Source: Myxococcales bacterium
GTDB taxonomy: Bacteria > Myxococcota_A > Polyangia > Polyangiales > Ga0077539
Assembly: GCA_016793325.1 (NCBI GenBank)
Contig: JAEUKI010000031.1
Span: 124,001-188,000, forward strand
DNA: 64,000 nt
Direction of reading: 5' to 3'
In this document: positions 27,400 to 37,645 of the stretch, piece after piece
How the letters are laid out: each line of letters starts with the position of its first letter
How positions within the stretch are numbered: the first letter of the stretch is position 1
Translations under genes and position numbers: made by a program
Notes under the pieces: model-generated
Seen by the model: only the letters and a program-made list of their open reading frames with translations
Databases searched by the model: none
Told to the model about the DNA's origin: nothing

Positions 27400-28428
27400 A
27401 TGACCGAAGTAGCGACCTCCGAAGCCCCCGCGAAGCGCGCGCCCGCAGAGGGCGAAGCGCTGTGCCGCATCGATTCACTGTCGACGCACTTTCCCGTCAA
27501 CCGCGGGCCGTTTCGCAAGGGCGGCGTCGTGCGCGCGGTCGACCGCGTCTCGCTCGAGGTGCGCCCCGGCGAGACCGTCGGCCTCGTCGGCGAATCCGGC
27601 TGCGGAAAGAGCACCCTCGGCCGCACGATCCTCCGGCTCATCGAGCCGACCGCGGGGAGCATCTACTTCGAGAATCGAGACATCACCAAGCTCTCGATGT
27701 CCGAGATGCGCCCGCTTCGACGGCGCATGCAGATCATTTTTCAAGACCCGTACGCGAGCCTGGACCCGCGCATGTCCGTGCGCGACACCGTGGCCGAAGC
27801 GCTCGAGATCCACGGGCTCGCCAAGACGAAGAAGCAAGCGGACGAGCGCGTCGCGTCGCTGCTCGAAAAAGTGGGGCTGCGCCCCGATCAGATGGACCGA
27901 TACCCGCACGAGTTCTCGGGGGGACAGAGGCAGCGCGTGGGCATCGCGCGCGCGCTCGCGGTCGAGCCGAAGTTCATCGTGGCCGACGAGCCGATCAGCG
28001 CGCTCGACGTGTCGATTCAGGCGCAGATCGTCAACCTGCTCAAGGACCTGCAAGAAGAGCTCGGCCTCGCGTACCTGTTCATCGCGCACGACTTGAAGGT
28101 GGTCGAGTACCTCTCGCACCGCGTGGCGGTGATGTACCTCGGTCGCGTCGTCGAGACCGCGCCGTCGCGCGAGCTCTACGACGACCCGAGACACCCGTAC
28201 ACGCGCGCGCTCTTGAGCGCCGTTCCCGTGCCCGATCCCGAGACGAAGCGATCACGGATCGTGTTGCAGGGAGACGTTCCGTCGCCGATCGACCCGCCGC
28301 CGGGGTGCGCGTTTCATCCGCGTTGCTCGATCGCAGAGAAGGGGCTCTGTGATCGCGAAGCTCCGCCGCTCGTCCCGCTGAAGAATCGCCCGTCGCAGTC
28401 CGTGGCGTGCTTCAAAGCCGAGGGGTGA
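27400..28428 (+). CDS. OppF/DppF-type peptide ABC transporter ATPase
   Basis: The 342-residue ATPase has Walker [23 protein letters not shown], signature [12 protein letters not shown], Walker [13 protein letters not shown] and an H-loop in [11 protein letters not shown], plus the C-terminal oligopeptide extension with three Cys. It is the expected heterodimer partner of the protein at 24556-25527. It is divergent from the propeller gene with 50 bases between, so its promoter is probably separate from that of its partner. Confidence 0.93.
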   Translation: MTEVATSEAPAKRAPAEGEALCRIDSLSTHFPVNRGPFRKGGVVRAVDRVSLEVRPGETVGLVGESGCGKSTLGRTILRLIEPTAGSIYFENRDITKLSMSEMRPLRRRMQIIFQDPYASLDPRMSVRDTVAEALEIHGLAKTKKQADERVASLLEKVGLRPDQMDRYPHEFSGGQRQRVGIARALAVEPKFIVADEPISALDVSIQAQIVNLLKDLQEELGLAYLFIAHDLKVVEYLSHRVAVMYLGRVVETAPSRELYDDPRHPYTRALLSAVPVPDPETKRSRIVLQGDVPSPIDPPPGCAFHPRCSIAEKGLCDREAPPLVPLKNRPSQSVACFKAEG

Positions 28429-28699
28429 CGCGCTCGCATCGTTGATTCGCCAGCAAAAACACTGGCAAAATGAAAAAATAGTCTGGTAGACAAAATTCGC
28501 TTGCGGCAGGGGCTCCGTCGTGGTGAATTGCCTTTGCGGCGGTCAGCCGAGGCGGTCCCCCCCCCACGCCATCCTGGCCGCCGTTTTACTTTCTCCCTCC
28601 CGTGTCTGCGCTCCGATCCCCTGATCGATGTGCGCAACAAGGCGAGAGGCTTGTGACGCGCGGTTCGCGACGAGCGCGCTACTGTACGCGCGAACCACC

Positions 28700-30091
<1,392 letters not shown>

Positions 30092-30186
30092 GTCTGTGTG
30101 AGGGGGAGATAAATTCCCTAATTTAGCGATATCAATCGCTTATCCCAGACGTGCATTGGTCGCTGACGTTGGTTAGGGTCGCCCGG

Positions 30187-31119
30187 ATGGACGCCGGACG
30201 ATGGACGGGCTCCACACGCCTTCGGGCGCGTGGAATGGCACTCCTCGCGGTCGCGGTCGCAGTGGCGCTCTTCGCGCCGGTTGCGCGCGCGACGGTCCCG
30301 GACCTGTTCGATCAACCGATGGCGCAAGCGTGGCCTGCAAGGCGCGCGTGGGACGCGCAAGCCGAGCGCGAGTTCGGCGAGTTCGTCGCGGCGATCGGCC
30401 GCGGGGTGTCCGAGCATCGCTGCGGGACCCTCGCGCGCTGCCTCAACAACCCGAGGATCAACCCGCTGTACGTCCCGTCACGGAGGCCGCTTCGGATCCA
30501 CGCGGACTGCGGCGACGTGCCGTACACGCTGCGGGCGTTCTTCGCGTTTCGACGAGGGCTGCCGTTTACGTGGGCGCGCGACACCGTGGGCAACGGTCGT
30601 GATCGACGGTATCGATCGCGCGTTCGCCCCGTGGGGCTTCGGCGCTGGACGGATTTTCGTACGCCGCGCGCGCTCTTCAACGAGATCGCGAGCTCGGTGG
30701 ACTCGGGCTTCTACCGCATGGCCGCCGCGGTCGAGAACACGGACACTTATCCGACGCGCGTCGATCGACGCGCCGTTCACCCGGGGACGGTCTACTACAA
30801 CCCAAACGGGCACGTGCTCATCGTGTGGCGCGTCGATCCCGACGGGACCGTGCACATGATCGACGGCCACCCGGACAACAGCATCACGTACCGCACGTTG
30901 ACCGAGCGATACCCGCACGGATCGCGCACGGACGGCGGAGGCTTTCGCAACTGGCGTCCGCTCGTCGGCGCGCGCGGCGAGCGCTACGCGAGCAACCGCG
31001 AGGTGAGCGACCTCGCAGAAGAGCAGTACGACCGTCGTCGGTGGACGATCGCTGGGCAAGCGGTGGCGTTTCAGCGCTGGGTGCGCGCGAGGCTCGAAGC
31101 GACCGCGAAGAGCCCCTGA
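30187..31119 (+). CDS. Secreted putative cysteine-hydrolase-like protein
   Basis: The 310-residue protein has a signal peptide (ending about residue 36, AT at the junction). A conserved-looking DCGDVPYTLRAFFAFRRGLPF segment (quoted here only as its key residues Asp-Cys-Gly-Asp near 108-111) is followed by NGHVLIVW and MIDGHPDNS. The order Cys, His, Asp/Asn is what NlpC/P60- and papain-like hydrolases use, so it may be a peptidoglycan or peptide hydrolase. This is inference; I do not recognise a named family. The ATG at 30187 is chosen; 30235 is possible. Confidence 0.65.
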   Translation: MDAGRWTGSTRLRARGMALLAVAVAVALFAPVARATVPDLFDQPMAQAWPARRAWDAQAEREFGEFVAAIGRGVSEHRCGTLARCLNNPRINPLYVPSRRPLRIHADCGDVPYTLRAFFAFRRGLPFTWARDTVGNGRDRRYRSRVRPVGLRRWTDFRTPRALFNEIASSVDSGFYRMAAAVENTDTYPTRVDRRAVHPGTVYYNPNGHVLIVWRVDPDGTVHMIDGHPDNSITYRTLTERYPHGSRTDGGGFRNWRPLVGARGERYASNREVSDLAEEQYDRRRWTIAGQAVAFQRWVRARLEATAKSP

Positions 31120-31181
31120 GCGCGTCGCGCGCGGTCCGCGGGAGTTCGAGCGACAGCGCGCATGATGTACGCTTCGCCTTC

Positions 31182-32069
31182 ATGGCACTACGCACAGCAC
31201 TCTTCGCGTCCGCGCTCTCGTTCGCTGCGCTCTCGTGCGGTCCGCCCCCGGGGATGCCCGGCGGCCCGCTCGAGCGACCGGGGCCCTTCTTGCCGGACAC
31301 GATGACGGCGCAGCGCATGATCGTGATCACGAATCATCGTCCGCCCGCGACGTTGATGGAGCCCACGTCCTGCAACGCGACGGCGTACTTCTTCGATCCG
31401 CACCCGACCAACCAGCGGAGCCGCAATCAACTCGCCCGCGAAGCCGAGTGTGTTCTCTACCCGCCGCCGGTGGACCTCCAGCTGCAGAACCAGAACTGGC
31501 TCTGCGTCGGCGGCGCGTCGATCACCGTCGGTCCCAACACCGAGACGATCGCGTTTTGCCCCGCGCAAATGATCGGAAACGTCGGCGCCCAAGGGCTCGT
31601 CGCGCCGGTCCCCGGCTGCGCCGCGCTGCAGATGGGCGCGATGGTGCGCGCGTCGTCCGCGATGGAGTTCTCGGAGGATCAAGTCGCCGATCTCGATCTC
31701 GCGGTCGCGATGCCCGCGCCCGTCGTGATCACGTCGCCGGTGAGCATGCCCCTCGGCGCGTGGCCTGTGAGCGGTGACCTCAACGTTCGCTGGACGAGCG
31801 CGGGCTCGACGTCGGCCATCGTCGTCCTCGAAGCGCGCGACACCTCCGGCAGCGGCGGCGCTTCGGCGAGCATCGTGTGCCTCCCAGGAACCAACGGGCA
31901 GGTGTTCATCCCCACCGCGCTGCTCGCGCAGTCCAACCTCCGTACGCGCGAGGCGCGCCTGACCGTCGCGACCTACGCCGACCGCGTCACGACCGCGATG
32001 GGAAGCAACCCGGGCTACCGACTGTCCGCGGGCTTCTCGACGTCGGTGATCTTGCAGCCGAACCGCTGA
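31182..32069 (+). CDS. Lipoprotein with Ig-like C-terminal domain
   Basis: The 295-residue protein has lipobox ALSC followed by Gly, a Pro/Gly-rich spacer, a Cys-containing middle region and a C-terminal beta-rich part (about 185-290) that resembles an Ig-like or cadherin-like sandwich (ITSPVS, LNVRWTSAGS, ARLTVATYA). It is probably exported and surface-attached. It follows the hydrolase-like gene with 62 bases between them. The open frame extends far upstream; the ATG at 31182 is the only one giving a signal peptide. Confidence 0.75.
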   Translation: MALRTALFASALSFAALSCGPPPGMPGGPLERPGPFLPDTMTAQRMIVITNHRPPATLMEPTSCNATAYFFDPHPTNQRSRNQLAREAECVLYPPPVDLQLQNQNWLCVGGASITVGPNTETIAFCPAQMIGNVGAQGLVAPVPGCAALQMGAMVRASSAMEFSEDQVADLDLAVAMPAPVVITSPVSMPLGAWPVSGDLNVRWTSAGSTSAIVVLEARDTSGSGGASASIVCLPGTNGQVFIPTALLAQSNLRTREARLTVATYADRVTTAMGSNPGYRLSAGFSTSVILQPNR

Positions 32070-32121
32070 CGACCTCGCGCGCCCCTCGCGCGATCGCGTC
32101 GCCGGCGTTGAATTCGTGGGC

Positions 32122-33120
32122 TTACTTCTTGGCGATCGAGCGGCCGATGCGCGCGAGCAGCTCGCCGCCGAGGCCGCCTGCGATGGCGCCGATCGCCCCG
32201 GCCGCGAGGACGTCCGTGGGCAGCTCGTCGCCGCCCACCGGGCGAAATTGCAGGTAGATCGTCGCGACGAGCGGGATGCACATCGCCGCGGCGAACGACG
32301 GCTCGATCCCGCGTCGAAACAGCGCCACGTCGATGGCCACCACCGCGAGCGCCAGCAGCGAGAAGAGCGCCACCAGCCACACCCGCGGAACGGGCCGCGC
32401 GTTGACGATGATCCTGAGCGGCGCGGCGATCGAGCTCGACATCCCCACGAGCTCGAAGCGAACCGCGCCCGGCCCTTGGATCGTGAGGTTGCGGCGCTCG
32501 ACGAGCTGACCGCTCTGCGCGTGCAGTCGACCCGCGATGCGCTCGCGCTGCGCGCCCGCGCTCGCTTGCACCGTGAAGTCCGCGTTGCCCGGGACGTTGG
32601 GCGCTTGCTGCGCGGCGATCTGCGCCCACAAATCGACGCCCGAGCCGAGGTCGATCGAGACGACCTGACCCACCTCGCGTAGCTCGGCCGTCCCGCGCGG
32701 GGCAGGGGGCGAGATCGTCCAAGCGAGCGGGATCGCGGCGGCGATCACGATGCCGACGGACGCAGGCGCGATCACCGGACGAAGCGGGTCGTCCGGCGGG
32801 AGCATGATGCGGTAGCCCGCGCAGCTGTACGCGATGAGCCCGCACACGATGAGCGCGCCCGCGAGCGTTCCCGGCAGGGCGAAGCGCGGCGTCTGCACGA
32901 GCAGCGCGACGACGGCGACCGTGAGCGCGGCGCCGATCCAGGGAGCCCACTTTTTCAAGTTGGGTCCCGTCTGGATCTGCACGTTGCTGCTGCCCGTCGG
33001 GACGTTGCGCTTGGGGCCTTTGCGCGCGGGCTTCGCCGCGGGCGCGCCCTTCGCGCTGCTGTCTTTGTCCTCGCTCGCCGCGTCGTCGCTGGCGGGCTCG
33101 GTGTTCTGTGTGTCGCTCAT
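32122..33120 (-). CDS. Polytopic membrane protein, unknown
   Basis: The 332-residue protein has a charged Ala/Lys-rich N-terminal tail of about 55 residues and three membrane helices (about 57-135). A soluble segment of about 100 residues with a beta-rich look follows, then three more helices (about 245-325). No known family. It is the last gene of a minus-strand group with the LysR regulator and the methyltransferase, 28 bases apart. Confidence 0.75.
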   Translation of the reverse strand: MSDTQNTEPASDDAASEDKDSSAKGAPAAKPARKGPKRNVPTGSSNVQIQTGPNLKKWAPWIGAALTVAVVALLVQTPRFALPGTLAGALIVCGLIAYSCAGYRIMLPPDDPLRPVIAPASVGIVIAAAIPLAWTISPPAPRGTAELREVGQVVSIDLGSGVDLWAQIAAQQAPNVPGNADFTVQASAGAQRERIAGRLHAQSGQLVERRNLTIQGPGAVRFELVGMSSSIAAPLRIIVNARPVPRVWLVALFSLLALAVVAIDVALFRRGIEPSFAAAMCIPLVATIYLQFRPVGGDELPTDVLAAGAIGAIAGGLGGELLARIGRSIAKK

Positions 33121-33148
33121 GCTCGCGTTACCGTTGAAAGAGAAGCGC

Positions 33149-34045
33149 TCAGCGCAAAGGGACCTGCATCATCTTCGCGGCGATCGCTTCGTACAACGGT
33201 CTGCGCGCGTCGTCCCCGCGAAACACCAGTCGAAAGTGGTCGCTCAGCGGCTCGACCGACGGAAAGAGCACCCGCAGCGCCCCGGACGCGATCGCGTCGC
33301 GCACGAGGTACTTCGGGAGCACCGCCACGCCTTTTTGCTCGGTGACGAGGTGCTCGATGGCGCCGATCGTTCCGAAATAGAGCACGCGCTGGAAGCGGAG
33401 CTTGTCGCCAGCGCCCGGCGCGTCGCGCCAGTAGCGATACAGCGGCAAGTCGTTGCGAATGTCGATCAGCGTGTGCTTCTCGGCGTGCTCTGCGCGCGTG
33501 AACGGGACGCGCTTGAGCAAGTGCTTGGACCCGACGAACACGTAGTCCTCGCGGTGCATCTTGATGGCGTCGAGCTTCGGGTCGTTGAGCCGCGTCGAGG
33601 TGACGGCGCAGTCGATCTCGCGGGTGCGAAGCCGGAGCAGCAGGTCCTCGCCCGAGCCGAAATACATGTGAATCGTCAGGTGCGGCAGCGCTTCGGCCAG
33701 CGTGTCGAGCTGCGGGACGATCCACGACAAGCCGAGCTCGTGCCTCGAGCCGACGATGAGCTCCGTGGGCAAGCGCTCGATGTCCCCGCGGACGGCGCGC
33801 TCGCACTCGGCGGCGGACTCGATCGTGCGCCGCGCGATGGGCAAGAGCGCCATGCCCGCGGCGGTGAGCGCCACCGATCGCGTCGTGCGGTTGAATAGTG
33901 GTGACCCGAGCTGGTCCTCGAGCTGCTTGATCCGCTGCCCGAGCGCCGCGGGCGTGAGGTTCACCTGGCGGGCCGCGGCGCGAAAGTTGAGCGACTGCGC
34001 TGCGGACACGAAGCAGCGGAGGTTGTCGATCGAGGGGAGCTGCAC
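33149..34045 (-). CDS. LysR-family transcriptional regulator
   Basis: The 298-residue protein has an N-terminal winged helix-turn-helix (SLNFRAAARQVNLTPAALGQ region, about 16-35, followed by IKQLEDQLGSPLF) and a substrate-binding co-inducer domain (about 90-295). The GTG at 34045 starts it. In the typical LysR layout a divergent gene is the target, but here the upstream gene (O-methyltransferase) is on the same strand, 24 bases away, so the target is unclear. Confidence 0.93.
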   Translation of the reverse strand: MQLPSIDNLRCFVSAAQSLNFRAAARQVNLTPAALGQRIKQLEDQLGSPLFNRTTRSVALTAAGMALLPIARRTIESAAECERAVRGDIERLPTELIVGSRHELGLSWIVPQLDTLAEALPHLTIHMYFGSGEDLLLRLRTREIDCAVTSTRLNDPKLDAIKMHREDYVFVGSKHLLKRVPFTRAEHAEKHTLIDIRNDLPLYRYWRDAPGAGDKLRFQRVLYFGTIGAIEHLVTEQKGVAVLPKYLVRDAIASGALRVLFPSVEPLSDHFRLVFRGDDARRPLYEAIAAKMMQVPLR

Positions 34046-34069
34046 GGGAGTGATTGACCCGCGAAGAGA

Positions 34070-34771
34070 CTACACCCGCACGCCGACCGCGAGCCCCTCG
34101 TTGGTGGGGATCATCGAGGCGCGAAAGCGCCGGTCCGTGGCGAGCAGCTCGACCGCGCGGCGGATCGCCTGCGCTTCGGCGGGGCGGGGGGCCTTGTCGG
34201 GCTCGCGCAGGTGCCCCCACGCGAAGGCGTTGTCGAGCGCGACGATCCCGCCCGAGCGGAGGTTCTTCGCGGCCCACTCGAGGTAGGCCGGGTAGTTCTC
34301 TTTGTCCGCGTCGATGAACACGAAATCAACGGGCGTGAGCACGTGCCGCAGGTGATCGAGCGCGGGGCCGATGTGCACGGCCACGGTGATCGGCGGGACG
34401 GCCTTCGTCAGGTGCTCGAGCGCGAACTGGGCGCGGTCGACGTCGATCTCGAAGCAGTCGAGGATCCCCCCGGGTTGCAGCGATCGCGCGATCCACAGGG
34501 CCGAGTAGCCGCCGAGGGTCCCGATCTCGACCGCGCGCTTGGCGCCGGCGCTCGCGACGAGCATCGCGAGGATCTGCCCGTCCATCGGCGTGATGGCGAT
34601 CGGCGGAAATCCCAGGGCCAAAGAGCCCTCGCGGATGTTCACGAGGTGGGCGTCTTCGGCGCCGAATTGGCCGACGCAAAACGACTCCATCGACGGGTCG
34701 AAGTACCGCGCGCCCTTCGGCGTCGGCGCTCCGGGCGGACGAGACTTTGGGCGGGGAACCTGCTCGCTCAC
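34070..34771 (-). CDS. SAM-dependent O-methyltransferase
   Basis: The 233-residue protein has the COMT-like class I fold: AVEIGTLGGYSALWIAR (motif I) near 77-93, a FEIDVDRAQFA acidic loop and a VDFVFIDADKENY motif holding metal-binding Asp. This is typical of catechol/caffeoyl-CoA O-methyltransferases that need a divalent cation. The natural substrate is unknown. It is divergent from coaX with 97 bases between them, the only obvious promoter site for this minus-strand group. Confidence 0.9.
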   Translation of the reverse strand: MSEQVPRPKSRPPGAPTPKGARYFDPSMESFCVGQFGAEDAHLVNIREGSLALGFPPIAITPMDGQILAMLVASAGAKRAVEIGTLGGYSALWIARSLQPGGILDCFEIDVDRAQFALEHLTKAVPPITVAVHIGPALDHLRHVLTPVDFVFIDADKENYPAYLEWAAKNLRSGGIVALDNAFAWGHLREPDKAPRPAEAQAIRRAVELLATDRRFRASMIPTNEGLAVGVRV

Positions 34772-34868
34772 GACGCGCTGACTCCGTGCAGAAGGGTGAA
34801 CAACACGCGGAGGATATCTCCGTCGCGCTCGGATAGGTGGGTGATATCGTCAGCGAGAGACAGCGCGC

Positions 34869-35654
34869 ATGCTCCTCGCGATCGATGTGGGAAACACCAA
34901 CACCGTCTTCGGGATCTACCGGGGCTCGACGCTGGTGAAGCACTTTCGCATCGAGTCCGCGCGGTCCAAGACCGCGGACGAGTACGGCGTCCTGGTCGAG
35001 ATGCTCTTGTCTCGGCTGTCGCTCGGCGGCGACGACGTTCAGGCCGCCGTGCTGGCGAGCACCGTTCCTTCGCTGGCGGACACCTTCGCGCGGATGCTGC
35101 GGACCTATTTCGAGATCGACCCGGTGATCGTGGGGCCCGGAATCAAGACGGGCATGCCCATCTTGTACGAACCCCCGCGGGACGTCGGCGCGGACCGAAT
35201 CGTCAACGCGGTGGCGGCGTTCGAGCGCGTCCGGGGCGCGTGCATCGTCGTCGATTTCGGGACCGCCACCACGCTCGACGTCGTGTCCGCCAAGGGCGAG
35301 TACCTCGGCGGAGTGATCTGTCCGGGCGTGCAGATCTCCGCGGACGCGCTGTTCACTCGCGCCGCGAAGCTGCCCCGCGTCGAGCTCGCGCGTCCGCCGC
35401 GGATCGTGGGCAAAAATACAGTCAACGCGATGCAAGCGGGCATCGTGCTCGGGCAAGCGGCGCTCGTCGACGGGCTCGTCGCGCGCATCAAAGAAGAGAC
35501 GCGCTTCGACCCGGTGCGCGTGATCGCGACGGGGGGGCTCGCGGGGCTGATCGCGCCGGAGACCAAGGCGATCGAAGAGGTCGACGATTGGCTCACGCTC
35601 GACGGGCTGCGAATCTTGTTCGAGCGCAACCGCTCGGCGTCCGCGGGCGGCTGA
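34869..35654 (+). CDS. coaX: Type III pantothenate kinase
   Basis: The 261-residue protein is full length for CoaX. It has the ASKHA phosphate motif IDVGNTNTVFG (about 4-14), DVGADRIVNAVAA and a second phosphate motif VVDFGTATTLDVV. It phosphorylates pantothenate, the first step of coenzyme A synthesis. Type III enzymes need a monovalent cation and are not CoA-inhibited. It is followed 9 bases later by the permease gene, which it may be co-transcribed with. Confidence 0.97.
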   Translation: MLLAIDVGNTNTVFGIYRGSTLVKHFRIESARSKTADEYGVLVEMLLSRLSLGGDDVQAAVLASTVPSLADTFARMLRTYFEIDPVIVGPGIKTGMPILYEPPRDVGADRIVNAVAAFERVRGACIVVDFGTATTLDVVSAKGEYLGGVICPGVQISADALFTRAAKLPRVELARPPRIVGKNTVNAMQAGIVLGQAALVDGLVARIKEETRFDPVRVIATGGLAGLIAPETKAIEEVDDWLTLDGLRILFERNRSASAGG

Positions 35655-35663
35655 GGCGAGCTG

Positions 35664-36647
35664 GTGTCGTCCTCGCGAAGACCCGCGCTCGCGCTCGGAC
35701 TGCTGAGCGTCGCGTTGATTGTGTGTGCGCTCATTGGGCTCGGCGTCGGCGCGACCCCGGTTGACTGGTCCCGCGCGCTCACGGATCCATCGAGCCCGGC
35801 GCGGGCGATCGTCGAGTCGCGCGCGCTCAGGGTGCTGCTCGGCGCGGTGACGGGCGCGGCGCTCGCGAGCGCGGGGTGCGCGTTTCAAGCGCTCTTGCGC
35901 AATCCGTTGGGCGATCCGTTTGCGCTCGGGGTCTCGGGCGGGGCGGCGCTCGGCGCGGCGCTCGCGGTGATGGTGACCGCAGGGGCGCTGTGGATCTCGG
36001 GGGCCGCGTTCGCAGGGGCGCTCGTGGCGGCGCTGCTCGTCGTCCTGCTCGCGCGCGCCAGCGGAACCATCGACGCCCGCGCGCTCCTCCTCGCCGGCGT
36101 CGTGCTCAACACCGCCACGAGCGCGGTGCTCTCGCTGCTTCGATCCGCGCTCCCTGGAACGCGTGCGCAACGCACGCTCTCGCTCTTGCTCGGGGCCGTG
36201 TCCGACGAGGCGCCCTCGACCGTGATGGCCATCCTCGCGCTCTCGGCGCTCGGGTGGCTCGCACTGTTTGCCCTGTCGAAATCCATGGATTTGCTCACGC
36301 TCGGCGCGGACAGCGCGGGCTCGCTCGGCGTGTCCGTGCGTCGCGTCGAGCTCATGGTGTTCGCCGCGGGCTCGCTCGTGGTGGGCGCCGTCGTGAGCGT
36401 GTGCGGGCTCGTTCCGTTCGTGGGGCTGGTGGTTCCGCATTATGCGCGGGCGTGGGTGGGAGGCGCGCACCGACGGCTCCTGCCCGCGTGTGCGCTCGCG
36501 GGCGCGTCGCTGCTCGTGCTCGCGGACGCCGCCGCGCGAGGGCTCTTTCGTGTGCTCGCGACCGAGGCCCCCGTCGGTGCGCTGACTGCGCTGTTGGGCG
36601 CGCCGTTCTTGTTCGTCGTGCTTCGGGCCAACCGTCGCAGCGACTGA
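35664..36647 (+). CDS. FecCD/BtuC-type ABC permease, orphan
   Basis: The 327-residue protein has nine to ten membrane helices and the FecCD signatures AGCAFQALLRNPLGDPFALG and GLVPFVGLVVPHYAR, plus RLLPACALAGA. It belongs to iron-siderophore, cobalamin or heme importers. The start is the GTG at 35664, 9 bases after the coaX stop. No cognate ATPase or binding-protein gene is in the window, so its partners must be elsewhere or it is a remnant. The reading frame itself is intact. Confidence 0.88.
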   Translation: MSSSRRPALALGLLSVALIVCALIGLGVGATPVDWSRALTDPSSPARAIVESRALRVLLGAVTGAALASAGCAFQALLRNPLGDPFALGVSGGAALGAALAVMVTAGALWISGAAFAGALVAALLVVLLARASGTIDARALLLAGVVLNTATSAVLSLLRSALPGTRAQRTLSLLLGAVSDEAPSTVMAILALSALGWLALFALSKSMDLLTLGADSAGSLGVSVRRVELMVFAAGSLVVGAVVSVCGLVPFVGLVVPHYARAWVGGAHRRLLPACALAGASLLVLADAAARGLFRVLATEAPVGALTALLGAPFLFVVLRANRRSD

Positions 36648-36879
36648 ACCGAGCCGCGACGAGTCCGGTTCGCCAATTGCCCCGGCGAGGCGTGGCGCAG
36701 CGTGAGTTGTGTGTGCGTCTCACCCTTGCGGTGCCCGCGTGAAACGTGCTGTAAGCGCGGCGCTCGCGTGTTTGTCAGACTCGACGTGGCGCGCGGGCAT
36801 CGAGGCTACGGGCGTTCCCGGCCGCGTTGCGCGGAGGCCACGCTCGCACTCAACACGTCCATCTGGAGATCGACATCGC

Positions 36880-37608
36880 ATGAGCTTCCGATCGAACAGC
36901 GCGATTCTTACTGCGGCGCTCGCGCTCGCCGCGTGCAACGGCGGACAGCGCCCGCAGCCGGCGCAGCCGCAGCCGCAGCAGCCCGCGTCGGGCGGGCAGG
37001 AGCAGACGCAGCCCGCGCAGCCCGAAGCGCCCGCGACCAACGAGACGACGCAAGCGCAGCCCGAGGCCGCGCAGCCCGCGCAGACCGCGTTTACGCCGAC
37101 GGCCGAGCACATCGCGGCGTGGCGTGCGGCGACGACGGTGCTCGATTTCAACGCGCAGGCGAACTTCGGCGGAGGCGCGCTTCGCACGGGATTCACGCCG
37201 GATCCGTGGGGCTTTCCCCTGACGGCAGGCGGCGGACGCAACCCCGTGGACGTCGCGTCGCTCAACATCGTCGACGCGGTGAGCGGCCAGGCGTGCTCGC
37301 GCGCGTTCGTCACGCGTCGCCCGGACTTTCACTTCACCTTCGAAGCGGGAACGCACTTCCGCCTCCTGCGCTTCTACGTCGTCACCGAGAACCAATCGGA
37401 CGCCACGCTGCTGATCAACCAGCCGAACACGCAGTGGCGCTGCAACGACGACCACGGCCGCGACGGGTGGAGCAACAACCTGATGCCCGCGATTGATTTC
37501 TCGGACCCCGGCGCGGGCCGCTACGACATCTGGGTCGGGACCTTCGATGCCTCGCGCAACAACCGCGCGCAGCTCTTCGTCACCGAGCTCGACAGCAACC
37601 ACCCGTAG
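36880..37608 (+). CDS. Pro/Gln-rich lipoprotein with beta-rich domain
   Basis: The 242-residue protein has lipobox LAAC, followed by a roughly 60-residue low-complexity spacer of Gln, Pro and Ala, and then a domain with two Cys (ACSR, WRCNDD) and a PPC-like end (GRYDIWVGTFDASRNN). The spacer probably carries the domain away from the membrane. The GC-rich gap before it (36648-36879) shows no clear signal. It is convergent with the DUF1152 gene. Confidence 0.75.
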   Translation: MSFRSNSAILTAALALAACNGGQRPQPAQPQPQQPASGGQEQTQPAQPEAPATNETTQAQPEAAQPAQTAFTPTAEHIAAWRAATTVLDFNAQANFGGGALRTGFTPDPWGFPLTAGGGRNPVDVASLNIVDAVSGQACSRAFVTRRPDFHFTFEAGTHFRLLRFYVVTENQSDATLLINQPNTQWRCNDDHGRDGWSNNLMPAIDFSDPGAGRYDIWVGTFDASRNNRAQLFVTELDSNHP

Positions 37609-37645
37609 TCGCGCGCTGAAGGGGGGACGGGCGCAAGCGGCGCGC

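Noticed and set aside
28445..28510. AT-rich stretch with GCCAG/CTGGC after the OppF gene, as terminator
   Set aside because: The stem is followed by A rather than T on the plus strand, so it does not fit an intrinsic terminator. It may be part of the promoter region of the NtrC-type gene.
30125..30140. Small hairpin AGCGAT-ATCA-ATCGCT before the secreted hydrolase-like gene
   Set aside because: Six base pairs and no T-tract; too weak to call a terminator or regulatory element.
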